DNA from: Streptomyces sp. DH41 | GTDB taxonomy: Bacteria > Actinomycetota > Actinomycetes > Streptomycetales > Streptomycetaceae | DNA: 64,000 nt | Direction of reading: 5' to 3' | NCBI RefSeq assembly: GCF_029813785.1 | Contig: NZ_JARVKY010000030.1 | Location: forward strand, 25,942-89,941 | Shown here: piece by piece, positions 28,208 through 36,186 of the stretch | Layout of the letters: each line of letters starts with the position of its first letter | Numbering within the stretch: the first letter of the stretch is position 1 | Program-made: the position numbers and the translations under genes | Notes under the pieces: generated by a model | Told to the model about the DNA's origin: nothing | The model's input: only the letters and a program-made list of their open reading frames with translations | Databases searched by the model: none

Positions 28208-29743
28208 ATGACATCTCGGCGGGATCAGCTCAACGCCTACACCTTCGCGAAGCGCCGCCTGCTCGCGGCCTTCGTCCAGTCCTTCCCGCACGGGTCCGAG
28301 GAAGGCGCGCCACGCCCCCTGCGGGGCGTCGTGCCCGGACTCATCATCGGCGTGATCGTCATGGCGGTCTTCGGCGCCTGGGGCATGTTCAAGCCCACCG
28401 CGCCCAAGGGCTGGGACACCCCCAACGAGAAGGTGATCGTCGCCGACAAGTCGACCACCCGGTATGTCGTCCTGAAAACCGGCGACGAGGTCCAGCTGCA
28501 CCCCGTCCTCAACATGGCGTCGGCGAAACTCCTGCTGGCCCCCAACAAGGGCGACGTCGTCACCGTCAGTGAATCGCTCCTCGACAGCGGCAAGATCCCG
28601 CACGGTGTCACCATCGGCATCCCGTACGCCCCGGACCGGCTGCCCTCCGACGAGGAAGCGGGCACCGCCAAGCGCTGGGTCGTCTGTGAGCGGCCGAGTG
28701 CGGGCGGCCGGTCCATCCAGAAGGCCACGCTGGTTCTCGCCGACCGTGAGAAGAAACTGACCGAGGGCAAGCAGAAGTTGACCGGCGGCGAACTGCTCTA
28801 CGTGGCGGACCCCGACGGCAAGCGCTTCGTCGTGGACTCCGGTGGCACGGCCTATCAGGTCGACAAGACGGACACCGGGTCCGACCTGGAACTGCTGCTG
28901 CGCACCGTCGTCGGCTCCGGGCGCGAGCCCCAGCGGGTGTCCCGCGAGTGGCTGGCGACCCTCCACCAGGGCGACCCGATCACGTTCCCGGAGATCGAGG
29001 GCACTCCCGGCGCCCCCGCCGGCGCCCCCGGGCAGCTCGGTGAGTCGGCCGACAAGGTCGGCACGGTGCTCAAGGCGTTCGACAACAACAAGGAGCAGTA
29101 CTACGTCGTGCTGCGGGGACGGGTCGCGCCGGTGTCCGCCTTCGTCGCGCAGCTGCTGCTGTTCAGCAAGGACCTGGCTCAGGTCGGGCAGGCCGGTCAG
29201 GCCCTGGAGATGAGCCCCGGGGCCATCGTCCCCGGCAAGCCCTTCGGTACCGAGTACGCCTGGCCGACCGGCACCCCCGAAGCCGTCAACGAGGCGTCGG
29301 ACGCCAAGGGCAGCCGCAACACCGTCTGCAACGTCCTGCGAGGAGTCGGTGGCAAGGGATCCACCACGCTCAGCACCTGGGCGGGCACCGACTTCCCGAC
29401 CGACCTCCCCTCCGGATCGTCCAGTGCCTACGTGACACCGGGCTCCGGACAGCTCTACCGCCAGTTCAAGGGCGCGCAGACGAAGGCGGGCCCCGTCTTC
29501 CTGGTCACCGACACCGGTCTCCGCCACGTCCTGCAGTCGAACTCGGACAGCGCCACCGACGACGCCGGGATCGGCATGTCGGCACAGGAGAAGAAGGAAA
29601 TGGAGCAGGAGGCCCAGCAGGCCCAGACGCGCCTGGGCTACGCCGACGTGGATCCCGCCCCGATCCCCGCCGCCTGGTCGGCGTTCCTTCCCACGGGCCC
29701 CCGCCTGTCCACGGCCGCGGCACGCCAGCCGCAGGGCTCCTAG
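28208..29743 (+). CDS. eccB: Type VII secretion protein EccB
   Basis: An ESX core subunit with one membrane helix and a large periplasm-side domain, 511 residues. It is read from ATG 28208 because the family N-terminus SRRDQLNAYTFAKRRLLAAF starts there; upstream in-frame sequence is Arg/Ala-rich and unrelated. The membrane helix is at ~42-61. The extracellular domain shows KGWDTPNEKVIVADKSTTR and later the EccB pattern LYRQFKGAQTKAGPVFLVTDTG. A Cys pair (in RWVVCERP and RNTVCNVLRG) fits the family disulfide. It is followed 16 bases later by mycP, so eccB-mycP is one unit. Confidence 0.94.
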   Translation: MTSRRDQLNAYTFAKRRLLAAFVQSFPHGSEEGAPRPLRGVVPGLIIGVIVMAVFGAWGMFKPTAPKGWDTPNEKVIVADKSTTRYVVLKTGDEVQLHPVLNMASAKLLLAPNKGDVVTVSESLLDSGKIPHGVTIGIPYAPDRLPSDEEAGTAKRWVVCERPSAGGRSIQKATLVLADREKKLTEGKQKLTGGELLYVADPDGKRFVVDSGGTAYQVDKTDTGSDLELLLRTVVGSGREPQRVSREWLATLHQGDPITFPEIEGTPGAPAGAPGQLGESADKVGTVLKAFDNNKEQYYVVLRGRVAPVSAFVAQLLLFSKDLAQVGQAGQALEMSPGAIVPGKPFGTEYAWPTGTPEAVNEASDAKGSRNTVCNVLRGVGGKGSTTLSTWAGTDFPTDLPSGSSSAYVTPGSGQLYRQFKGAQTKAGPVFLVTDTGLRHVLQSNSDSATDDAGIGMSAQEKKEMEQEAQQAQTRLGYADVDPAPIPAAWSAFLPTGPRLSTAAARQPQGS

Positions 29744-29759
29744 GAGGGACGCCACCACC

Positions 29760-31025
29760 ATGCGACCCACGTGCCTCCGCGCCCTTCCGACGGCAGCCGC
29801 GGCGACCCTGCTGGTAGCGATCTCCGTGGTCGGTGCGCCACCGGCAGCGGCGGAAGACGACTTCTCCGGCCAGTGCGAATACCCCAATGCCACCTACCCG
29901 GGCCGCCCCTGGTCCCTCCAGCGGGTCCAGCTCGACGAACTGTGGACCGAGTCCAAGGGCAAGGGCGTACGGGTCGCCGTCATCGACACCGGCGTCGACG
30001 TGGCGAACCCGCAGCTGAAGAGCGCGGTGGACGTCAAGAGCGGCCGCAACTTCCTGCCCAAGGACCTGAAGGACGAAGACGGCGACCCCATCGACCGGGG
30101 CAACGAGAACGGCACCACCGACACCGTCGGCCACGGCACCAAGGTCGCCGGCATCATCGCCGCCCGGCCCGACGACAGGACCGGCTTCGTGGGCCTGGCC
30201 CCCGAGGCGACCATCATCCCGATCCAGCAGAACGACGCGGAGGGCAACGGCGACACCGACACCCTCGCCAAGTCGATCCGCTACGCGGTCGAGGCCGGAG
30301 CCGACGTCATCAACATCTCGCAGGACACCGCGGGCGCCGCCGAACCGGACCCGAAGCTGGAAGCCGCCGTCGACGACGCCCTGGCCAAGGAGATCGTCAT
30401 CGTCGCGTCGGCGGGCAACGACGGACTCGGCGGCAACATCAAGAAGACCTACCCCGCCTCCTACGAGGGCGTCCTCGCCGTCGCCGCCTCCGACCGCAAC
30501 AACGAACGCGCGTCCTTCTCGCAGTCCGGCGACTTCGTCGACGTCGCGGCCCCGGGCGTCGACATGATCTCGACCGTCCCCAGGGGTGGCCACTGCGCCG
30601 ACAACGGCACGAGTTTCTCCGCGCCGTACGTCTCGGGTGTCGCGGCGCTCATCAAGGGCGAGCACCCCACCTGGACCCAGCGCCAGATCGTGGCCCAGAT
30701 CGAACAGACCGCGGAACGCACCATCTCCGGTCACGACCGCCTGGTCGGCTGGGGCGTGGTGGACCCGGTCCGCGCTCTGACGGAGGACGACCGGCCGATC
30801 GAGTCGCCCAGGCCCCAAGAGGGCTTGGCCAAGGCCGAGGCACCGGTCGCGGCGAAACTCCCACTCGGCGAGACGGCCGACGAACGCAACACCCGCCTCG
30901 CGACCTACGTGGCCGTCGGCGCGACGGTGCTGGTGGTGGGCCTGAGCGGGGCTGCGGTGGCGATCAGGGACGCGCGCAGAAGGACGCGTACCGCGGAAGT
31001 TCGCAGCGGTCGTAGTGCAACGTGA
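29760..31025 (+). CDS. mycP: Mycosin, type VII secretion subtilisin-like protease
   Basis: A membrane-anchored serine protease of the ESX system that stabilises the complex and processes selected substrates in mycobacteria. 421 residues: Sec signal peptide (~1-31, ending PPAAA), catalytic domain with Asp76 (VIDTGVD), His125 (GHGT), oxyanion Asn220 (ASAGND) and Ser285 (GTSFSAPYVSG), all intact. Then comes a Pro/Glu/Lys linker and a C-terminal membrane helix (~387-405) before a basic tail. Directly downstream of eccB with a GGAGG-type ribosome binding site. Confidence 0.94.
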   Translation: MRPTCLRALPTAAAATLLVAISVVGAPPAAAEDDFSGQCEYPNATYPGRPWSLQRVQLDELWTESKGKGVRVAVIDTGVDVANPQLKSAVDVKSGRNFLPKDLKDEDGDPIDRGNENGTTDTVGHGTKVAGIIAARPDDRTGFVGLAPEATIIPIQQNDAEGNGDTDTLAKSIRYAVEAGADVINISQDTAGAAEPDPKLEAAVDDALAKEIVIVASAGNDGLGGNIKKTYPASYEGVLAVAASDRNNERASFSQSGDFVDVAAPGVDMISTVPRGGHCADNGTSFSAPYVSGVAALIKGEHPTWTQRQIVAQIEQTAERTISGHDRLVGWGVVDPVRALTEDDRPIESPRPQEGLAKAEAPVAAKLPLGETADERNTRLATYVAVGATVLVVGLSGAAVAIRDARRRTRTAEVRSGRSAT

Positions 31026-31091
31026 GGAAACACCGTTCGACCATCGCAGGGACGTCAACACCCCGGCGGAGACCGTGTTGAAGGAGTGAAG

Positions 31092-31316
31092 ATGGCCGGA
31101 ACGTGCGCGAGTTGCAGCACTTCTGTTGCATATCGCGGTTGGGGCTGTCGGTGTCAGTTATTAGAGTGGTGCGATGGTGGCCGTGATCGCTCCAGCGGCC
31201 TGTCGACTCGCGGGGGACAGGGCGCAACACGGGGAAAACGGGGAAAACGGGGAGGGATAGCACAGTGCTTCCTGCAGAGATGGGCGGCGGAGCCGCAGAC
31301 GTGCGCCGTGGCGTGA
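31092..31316 (+). CDS. Possible small Cys-rich ORF with two TTA codons
   Basis: A 74-codon frame opened by ATG 31092 with AAGGAG 5 bases upstream. It has cysteines grouped early (CASC, CRC, then EWC) and two consecutive TTA leucine codons at 31157-31162, which in Streptomyces need the bldA tRNA. The second half is basic and runs out of frame into the next gene. It overlaps a promoter-like sequence, so it may be chance. Confidence 0.2.
   Translation: MAGTCASCSTSVAYRGWGCRCQLLEWCDGGRDRSSGLSTRGGQGATRGKRGKRGGIAQCFLQRWAAEPQTCAVA
31139..31167 (+). promoter_or_regulatory. Candidate promoter of the ESX substrate operon
   Basis: TTGGGG (31139-31144), a 17-base spacer and TAGAGT (31162-31167) lie ~98 bases before the GTG at 31265, in the 239-base gap after mycP. 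The remaining gap holds GGGGAAAAC repeats and the ribosome binding site GGGGAGGG. Confidence 0.45.
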
Positions 31317-31699
31317 TGGCGCTCTCGACGTTCAAGAAGCGGGTGGACGACCTGCTCAAGACCTTCGAGGACTCGGCGGGCGGTGCGTCCAAGGTCGGCA
31401 CCCACAGCCTGCCGGAGACCGCCTTCGCCAGCGGCGCCTTCCCGGAGGGCAAACAGCTCCACCTGGAGTACGAGCGCGTCCACGAGCGGATCACCGCACT
31501 GTCGAAGTCGCTCGGCCTCCAACTGGAGGCCATGCAGATCGCCGTGCACGGAGTGGACGTCACCTTCGACAACCTCGAGGACGAACAGCGCCAGCGGTTC
31601 CACGAGATCCGGCTCGAGGTCAACCAAGCGCGCGAAGAGATGCTCGAGCGCCAGAACGAGCGGAACAACCGCGCTGACCGAACCGACGCGGGGTACTGA
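31265..31699 (+). CDS. Type VII secretion-associated helical protein
   Basis: A 144-residue protein from GTG 31265 behind GGGGAGGG. It has no signal peptide or membrane segment. The sequence is long amphipathic helices (STFKKRVDDLLKTF; HLEYERVHERITALSKSL; DEQRQRFHEIRLEVNQAREE), a coiled-coil-like hairpin of the size of WXG100 proteins but without a W-x-G turn; the helix break is SGAFPEGKQL. Its stop overlaps the start of the following WXG-domain gene (TGATG), so it may be that protein's partner or chaperone. Family not recognised. Confidence 0.75.
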   Translation: MLPAEMGGGAADVRRGVMALSTFKKRVDDLLKTFEDSAGGASKVGTHSLPETAFASGAFPEGKQLHLEYERVHERITALSKSLGLQLEAMQIAVHGVDVTFDNLEDEQRQRFHEIRLEVNQAREEMLERQNERNNRADRTDAGY

Positions 31700-33453
31700 T
31701 GAGCGGCGACAAGAACAAGCCGGATCTCCACCAGGAGGAGCGGCAGGACGCCCTGGCGCAGAACGGCGTGCTGGACGCGGTCATGACGATGACCAAGATC
31801 GTCCCGTTCGGTTCGGTCAGGGGTGTCCGCTTCGGCTCCACGAGCTTCGAGAACCACGAGCTCAATCAGATGATCGACATCGTCGAGTCCGCCAACCCGG
31901 AACTCCTGGAGTCCGCCGGCCGCGCCCTCGTCGACGCCCGAGACGCCATCAAGGAGGCGGCCACAGAACTCAGGACCAACCTCGGTGGCGACCTCGACTG
32001 GAAGGGCGAGGCACGCAACGCCTTCTCCGACTGGCGAGACAGTCTGGTCAAGACCGCCGAAGGTGTCGCGGACTACGCCGACATCATCGGAACCCAGGTC
32101 ATGGCCGCGGGCACCGGCCTCGCCTCGGTCCGCAAGTCCATGCCTCCGCGCGACACTCGCCTCGTCTCGAAACGGGTGCAGGATTTCACCGAAGTGGAGA
32201 AGATCGAGACCAACGAGCAGTACACCCAGGCGGTCAAGGTGGAAAAGAACCGCCAGGAGGCCATCAACCAGATGTACCGGCTGGCGTCGTTCTACACGGT
32301 GTCAGCGGGAATGATGGGAAGCGCCGAAGAGCCGGTGTTCCCCAAGATGCCGGATGCGGGGGTCCCCAAGCCAACTCCGGGCTCCATCCGCTCAGACCCA
32401 CCTGGCGTCGGCAACGCGTCACTTACGTCCCCCAGCAGTGCTCCTACCGAGCATCACCAGTCCTCGCCGACCGGTGAAGTAGGGCGGGCGTCCGCGATCG
32501 AGCAGCAATTGTCTGCCAGGGAGTCATCTGAGCCTGCCGCTCTCCCGAAGCGGCCCGTGGGGACAGAGATCAACAGTGTCGGTACGCTGCCGCCGCAAGA
32601 GGCGGTGAAGCCGATCAATGCTGCGCCACCGTCGATGACCGGTCCCACCGCTCCGGCAGGGCCCGTTCCGCCCATGGCTCCGAGTGCGATCCCGCCCACC
32701 GCGCGCGGACTCTTGGGGCGCGCCACAGGACCCGGCGGTGGGGCCGTGTCCAAGGTCTCACCACCAGTACGGGGGCGAGTGGGGGGACCGATGGGCCCGG
32801 ACTCGGCGTCACGCACAGGTGCTGGCCCCTTGGGCCAGACCCCCCGTGGCGTGACGCCAGGGCCCATGGGCAGCCGTGGGACAGGACCGCTAGGGCAAGC
32901 GGCGCGAACCGCCCCGCCTGGGCAGGGTGAGGGACGCGCTCCTGGCCCCATGGGGCGTGGCATCGTTGGGGGCACGCCGAGGCCCGGGGCGCCGGCACCC
33001 GGACCGGCCGGTGGCGGGTTCCCGCGGGGGCCAGTGAACGGAACGCAGGCTACGCCGTCCGGGCGTAGTGCTGGACGTAATCCCGATGGTGTTGTTGGGG
33101 GACGTTCCGTTCCCAGCGCCATGCCGGGAAGCAACGCCTCCAAGCTGCCGCGTGGCACGGTCATTGGCGGGGAGGGCACATCTGCTCAGCGTCCGGCAGG
33201 GCAGAGGCCAGGCCAGCGTGGAGTGATCGGGGCGCCCGCCCCGGCGCCGCGTACAGGAGAGGCATCTCGTCGCCCCGCTGCCAACCCTGACGGGGTTGTC
33301 GGAGCGCCGAACGGGAGAACCTCCGGTACGGGTAACGGTGGTTCGACTCCCCGACGTCCCGCTGCACCACGTGGTGGAGCGGGGAACCAGGGGTCCTACG
33401 AGGGCCGTTCGCGTCGAGATAGGCGACGTGACAACCAGGCCACGACCGACTGA
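31699..33453 (+). CDS. WXG-domain protein with long Gly/Pro/Arg repeat tail, putative ESX substrate
   Basis: A 584-residue protein from ATG 31699 (TGATG overlap). Residues ~45-200 form a WXG100-like helical hairpin with the turn DLDWKGEARNAF (W-K-G), followed by YTQAVKVEKNRQEAINQMY. Residues ~205-584 are low complexity: Pro/Ser/Ala-rich, then Gly/Arg/Pro repeats with recurring GPLGQ, GPMG and two NPDGVVG units, ending in a basic RSRRDRRRD segment. The plan (helical WXG head plus disordered tail) resembles PPE-type or other long ESX substrates. The previous gene is coupled and may be its heterodimer partner. Base composition drifts lower in GC toward the 3' end. Confidence 0.75.
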   Translation: MSGDKNKPDLHQEERQDALAQNGVLDAVMTMTKIVPFGSVRGVRFGSTSFENHELNQMIDIVESANPELLESAGRALVDARDAIKEAATELRTNLGGDLDWKGEARNAFSDWRDSLVKTAEGVADYADIIGTQVMAAGTGLASVRKSMPPRDTRLVSKRVQDFTEVEKIETNEQYTQAVKVEKNRQEAINQMYRLASFYTVSAGMMGSAEEPVFPKMPDAGVPKPTPGSIRSDPPGVGNASLTSPSSAPTEHHQSSPTGEVGRASAIEQQLSARESSEPAALPKRPVGTEINSVGTLPPQEAVKPINAAPPSMTGPTAPAGPVPPMAPSAIPPTARGLLGRATGPGGGAVSKVSPPVRGRVGGPMGPDSASRTGAGPLGQTPRGVTPGPMGSRGTGPLGQAARTAPPGQGEGRAPGPMGRGIVGGTPRPGAPAPGPAGGGFPRGPVNGTQATPSGRSAGRNPDGVVGGRSVPSAMPGSNASKLPRGTVIGGEGTSAQRPAGQRPGQRGVIGAPAPAPRTGEASRRPAANPDGVVGAPNGRTSGTGNGGSTPRRPAAPRGGAGNQGSYEGRSRRDRRRDNQATTD

Positions 33454-33481
33454 CCGGACAGAAGCGAGGACAGGCACCAGC

Positions 33482-34759
33482 ATGTTGTCAGGTTTCAGCC
33501 GACACACCAGGCGGACCGCATCTCCTGTGAGGCGATACAACAGAGGACGGGCTTCGGTCGTCTGTTCAATGTTCGGTGCCTTGGCCCTTACGTCGGCAGC
33601 GTTGGCGCCGAGCGCATTGGCGGCCGATACACAGTCCCAGCAGTGGTACTTGTCGGCGATGAAGGCTGACGAGATGTGGAAGGTGAGTACAGGAAAGGGA
33701 GTGAAGGTGGCTGTGATCGACACGGGAGTAAACCCCGACACCCCTTCGCTCCAGGGTCAAGTGCTTACTGAAGAAGTGTCCCAAGCCCACGGTTACAAGG
33801 CGACTGAGGATTACGAAGGGCACGGCACTACCATGGCCGAACTGATTGTCGGCACTGGTGCCGGCGGCGGCCTGCAAGGCCTGGCTCCGGGGGCCAAAAT
33901 CGTACCTTATCGGGTCGCTTTGCAGGGTCTGGAAGGTGCTGAGGCAGAGAAGGCTCCCGATGTCGCAGACGTGATCAGAGCCGTCGCTGACAGCGACGTG
34001 CAAATCATGAGCATGTCCTTTGGTGTCGATGCCGAAGATTCGGATGAGCTTGAGGCAGTCAAGTATGCCCAATCCAAGGGCAAGCTGATGATTGCGGGCA
34101 CAGGAAATGACGCTGAAAAGAAAAACCTCATCGGATACCCCGCTGCCTACCCTTACGTAGTGGGCGTGGCCGCTTCGGACGAGTCCGGAAAGGTCGCGAA
34201 GTTTTCGGAGCATGGAAACTACGTCGACCTGGCAGCTCCAGGGTTGGACACGCCCGGCTGGTGCGACGAGACCTTCCGCTCCTACTGCGACCAGGGAGGA
34301 ACAAGCTTCGCCACCGCCCTCACTTCCGCTTCCGCCGCCCTCATCTGGTCCGCCCACCCCGACTGGACCGCCAACCAGGTCCTCGCCAGCCTCATCGACA
34401 CCGCCGGCCGTGACTGGGCCAGGGACGACCCGAGCGTCTACCTCGGCTACGGCCTGATCCGCCCCCGTAAGGTTCTGGAGAACGCGGACTTCACGCCCGC
34501 AGCGGCAAACACCGATCCTCTGGCCAGGGAGAACGCCACCGGCGTCCTCGACGAATCGGGCAACCCGGTGGCCTCTTCGACCGCACCGTCGCCCCAGCCT
34601 TCGAAGGAGGCATCGGGCAGCAAGGCCCAACAACCCGTGGCCTCCGAGAAGGACACCTCCGACAACACCACCTTGTGGGTAGCGCTCGGAGCCGTGGCGG
34701 CAGTGCTCGTGATCGGAGGCGGTGCCTTCGCCGTGGTCCGCTCCCGACGAGGCGCCTGA
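33482..34759 (+). CDS. Second mycosin-type serine protease (S8 family)
   Basis: A 425-residue protein read from ATG 33482, preceded by GAGGACA; a long in-frame upstream extension overlaps the previous gene and is unlikely. Long signal peptide (~1-48, ending PSALA-A), subtilisin domain with Asp80 (VIDTGVN), His114 (GHGT), Asn209 (AGTGND) and Ser275 (GGTSFATALTSASAAL), all intact. A Ser/Pro/Glu linker and a C-terminal membrane helix (~396-416) end it. The DNA is mosaic: counted 60-base blocks give 53% GC at 33661 and 34021 but 72% at 34321, with the change near 34140-34260. It immediately precedes the Esx pair. It may process local substrates; unproven. Confidence 0.9.
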   Translation: MLSGFSRHTRRTASPVRRYNRGRASVVCSMFGALALTSAALAPSALAADTQSQQWYLSAMKADEMWKVSTGKGVKVAVIDTGVNPDTPSLQGQVLTEEVSQAHGYKATEDYEGHGTTMAELIVGTGAGGGLQGLAPGAKIVPYRVALQGLEGAEAEKAPDVADVIRAVADSDVQIMSMSFGVDAEDSDELEAVKYAQSKGKLMIAGTGNDAEKKNLIGYPAAYPYVVGVAASDESGKVAKFSEHGNYVDLAAPGLDTPGWCDETFRSYCDQGGTSFATALTSASAALIWSAHPDWTANQVLASLIDTAGRDWARDDPSVYLGYGLIRPRKVLENADFTPAAANTDPLARENATGVLDESGNPVASSTAPSPQPSKEASGSKAQQPVASEKDTSDNTTLWVALGAVAAVLVIGGGAFAVVRSRRGA

Positions 34760-34842
34760 AGACGCCCTCGCAACCGACCCTCACCACCACGCCGTGACAC
34801 ACACGACAACGCGTCACCGCACTCACGAAAGGGACTGCCGAA

Positions 34843-35184
34843 ATGGCTGACGGCCGCAAGCTTTACGAGGCCCAGGTACAGAAGCTCCAGACCAACGTCA
34901 TCGACCGTTACGACTCGATCAGGCAGTCTCTCGCCCAGCTCCAGGGGACGATCGACATGATCGAGAAGCACTGGACGGGGCAGGGCGCCATCGCCTTCGA
35001 CAAGAAGCAGACGGAGATCAACAACCACATGGCCTCGATCGGCCGGATGCTGGACGACTTCCTCGAGGGCATCCAGCTGAACAAGGCCGACAAGCAGAAG
35101 CTCGAGGACCAGATCGAGGCGGACGTCACCAAGATCTCGGTGGAAGACCTTGGTGGAAAGACCTCGGCGCTCAACAGCTACTGA
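34843..35184 (+). CDS. WXG100 family ESX protein (first of the Esx pair)
   Basis: A 113-residue ESAT-6/CFP-10 superfamily protein: two helices around the turn HWTGQGA (W44-T-G), starting at ATG 34843 with GAAAGGGA upstream. No C-terminal YxxxD/E secretion motif is seen; the tail ends SALNSY. It should form a heterodimer with the next product and leave the cell through EccC. In S. coelicolor the equivalent EsxA/EsxB pair affects sporulation. I do not assign which name applies. Confidence 0.93.
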   Translation: MADGRKLYEAQVQKLQTNVIDRYDSIRQSLAQLQGTIDMIEKHWTGQGAIAFDKKQTEINNHMASIGRMLDDFLEGIQLNKADKQKLEDQIEADVTKISVEDLGGKTSALNSY

Positions 35185-35234
35185 CGCGGGCTTTTCAAAA
35201 TCGGCCTGCTGACTCTCAACGGAACGAGGAAGAC

Positions 35235-35537
35235 ATGCCCGGAGCACACTACGACGAGCTCGCCGTCACCTACGGCACCATGGACGCGCTCGCCACTGAA
35301 CTCGGTACCCAGGCCAAGAAGCTCGAGGAGGACCTCGAGGCCCTCAAGAAGGCCGTGCTCGACGCGGCCGCGGGCTGGGGCGGCGAGGCGTACGAGGAAT
35401 TCACCAAGAAGACCAAGGAGTGGGACCGCCACGCCTCCGGCATCCACCAGGCCCTGGTCAGCATCGGCCAGCGCGTCGGCACCGCCGGCGGTGACTACCG
35501 CGGTGGCGACCTGAAGGGCGCCAGCTACTTCCTGTAG
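35235..35537 (+). CDS. WXG100 family ESX protein (second of the Esx pair, with YxxxD signal)
   Basis: A 100-residue WXG100 protein with the turn AGWGGEAYEEF (W48-G-G) and, near the C-terminus, Tyr-Arg-Gly-Gly-Asp, which fits the YxxxD/E type VII export signal recognised by EccC in mycobacteria. It is 50 bases after its partner gene with its own AACGAGGAA ribosome binding site. By that signal it is the CFP-10-like member of the pair. A very strong bidirectional terminator follows. Confidence 0.93.
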   Translation: MPGAHYDELAVTYGTMDALATELGTQAKKLEEDLEALKKAVLDAAAGWGGEAYEEFTKKTKEWDRHASGIHQALVSIGQRVGTAGGDYRGGDLKGASYFL

Positions 35538-35559
35538 TAGTGCAGACGTAAGGACGCAC

Positions 35560-35612
35560 AAGCGGCACACAGGGTGGACACGCGCGGGAGGTGTCCACCC
35601 TGTGTGCCGCTT
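35560..35612. terminator. 22-bp perfect bidirectional terminator after the Esx pair
   Basis: Arms 35560-35581 and 35591-35612 are perfectly complementary (22 bp) with a 9-nt loop. It lies 22 bases after the Esx stop and 13 bases beyond the end of the convergent lipoprotein gene, ending both transcription units. Confidence 0.92.
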
Positions 35613-35625
35613 CCTGCTGTGGTGC

Positions 35626-36186
35626 TCAGGGCGGGCAGCCGAGTTTTTCTTTGTAGGCGTCGAAGTAGGAAGGGGCAAGCCTCTCCAATAGAGGTTGCGA
35701 CTCTTCGTTCCACTTCATGTCCCTAACTTCTACGGAAACGACGTCACCCTCCTTGCTGACCCCGGGGCATGAGATAATAGTTGCCACCCCGCGATGCCAG
35801 GAGGCGTATCTGCCGCCCTTGATATACCGCACCGCTTTGAGGTCGTAGTCCTGGAAGAGATCGCGCAGGTCATAATCGCTACCGTGCCATGTGGCGTCAC
35901 TGATCACGGAGTCGTTTCCGTCCACGTACATGTGGCAGAATTGGCCTTCCGTAAGGTTGAAGTATCCAGTGTCCTGTTTCAGCTTGTCGCCGTCGTCGAG
36001 CAGAGATTTCAAGACGTTCTTATTGGCGGGGATTCCGCAGATGTTGTCTGGGGCGTCATATGACAGGCCGCTGCTTGGATCGTCACAGGCGGAGAGGCTC
36101 AATGTAAGGGCGAGGGCGATGGCCAGTCTCTTCGGGGTCAAAGGAGATCTTTGTGTCCCGTGAGGCGAGGGTTGGAGGAACTTCAT
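35626..36186 (-). CDS. Lipoprotein of module A
   Basis: A 186-residue protein read from ATG 36186, whose ATGA overlaps the stop of the large module gene. The signal peptide (PKRLAIALALTLSLSAC) ends in a lipobox with Cys34, so it is predicted to be anchored on the outer face of the membrane. The mature part has four cysteines (in DNICGIP, EGQFCHMY, ISCPG and LGCPP), likely two disulfides. No family recognised. The DNA is low in GC for this genome (57% and 53% in two counted 60-base blocks). Coupling directly behind a large ESX-type protein suggests partner or immunity function; inference only. Confidence 0.8.
   Translation of the reverse strand: MKFLQPSPHGTQRSPLTPKRLAIALALTLSLSACDDPSSGLSYDAPDNICGIPANKNVLKSLLDDGDKLKQDTGYFNLTEGQFCHMYVDGNDSVISDATWHGSDYDLRDLFQDYDLKAVRYIKGGRYASWHRGVATIISCPGVSKEGDVVSVEVRDMKWNEESQPLLERLAPSYFDAYKEKLGCPP

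Noticed and set aside
33340..33350. GGTTCGACTCC, identical to a tRNA T-loop (B-box) consensus
   Set aside because: The flanking bases do not form a T-stem or acceptor stem, and the site is inside the Gly/Pro repeat tail of a coding gene. No tRNA or attachment site.
33296..33481. Upstream extension of the second mycosin
   Set aside because: It overlaps the previous gene's tail and would place the signal peptide internally; ATG 33482 has a ribosome binding site and a proper signal peptide.
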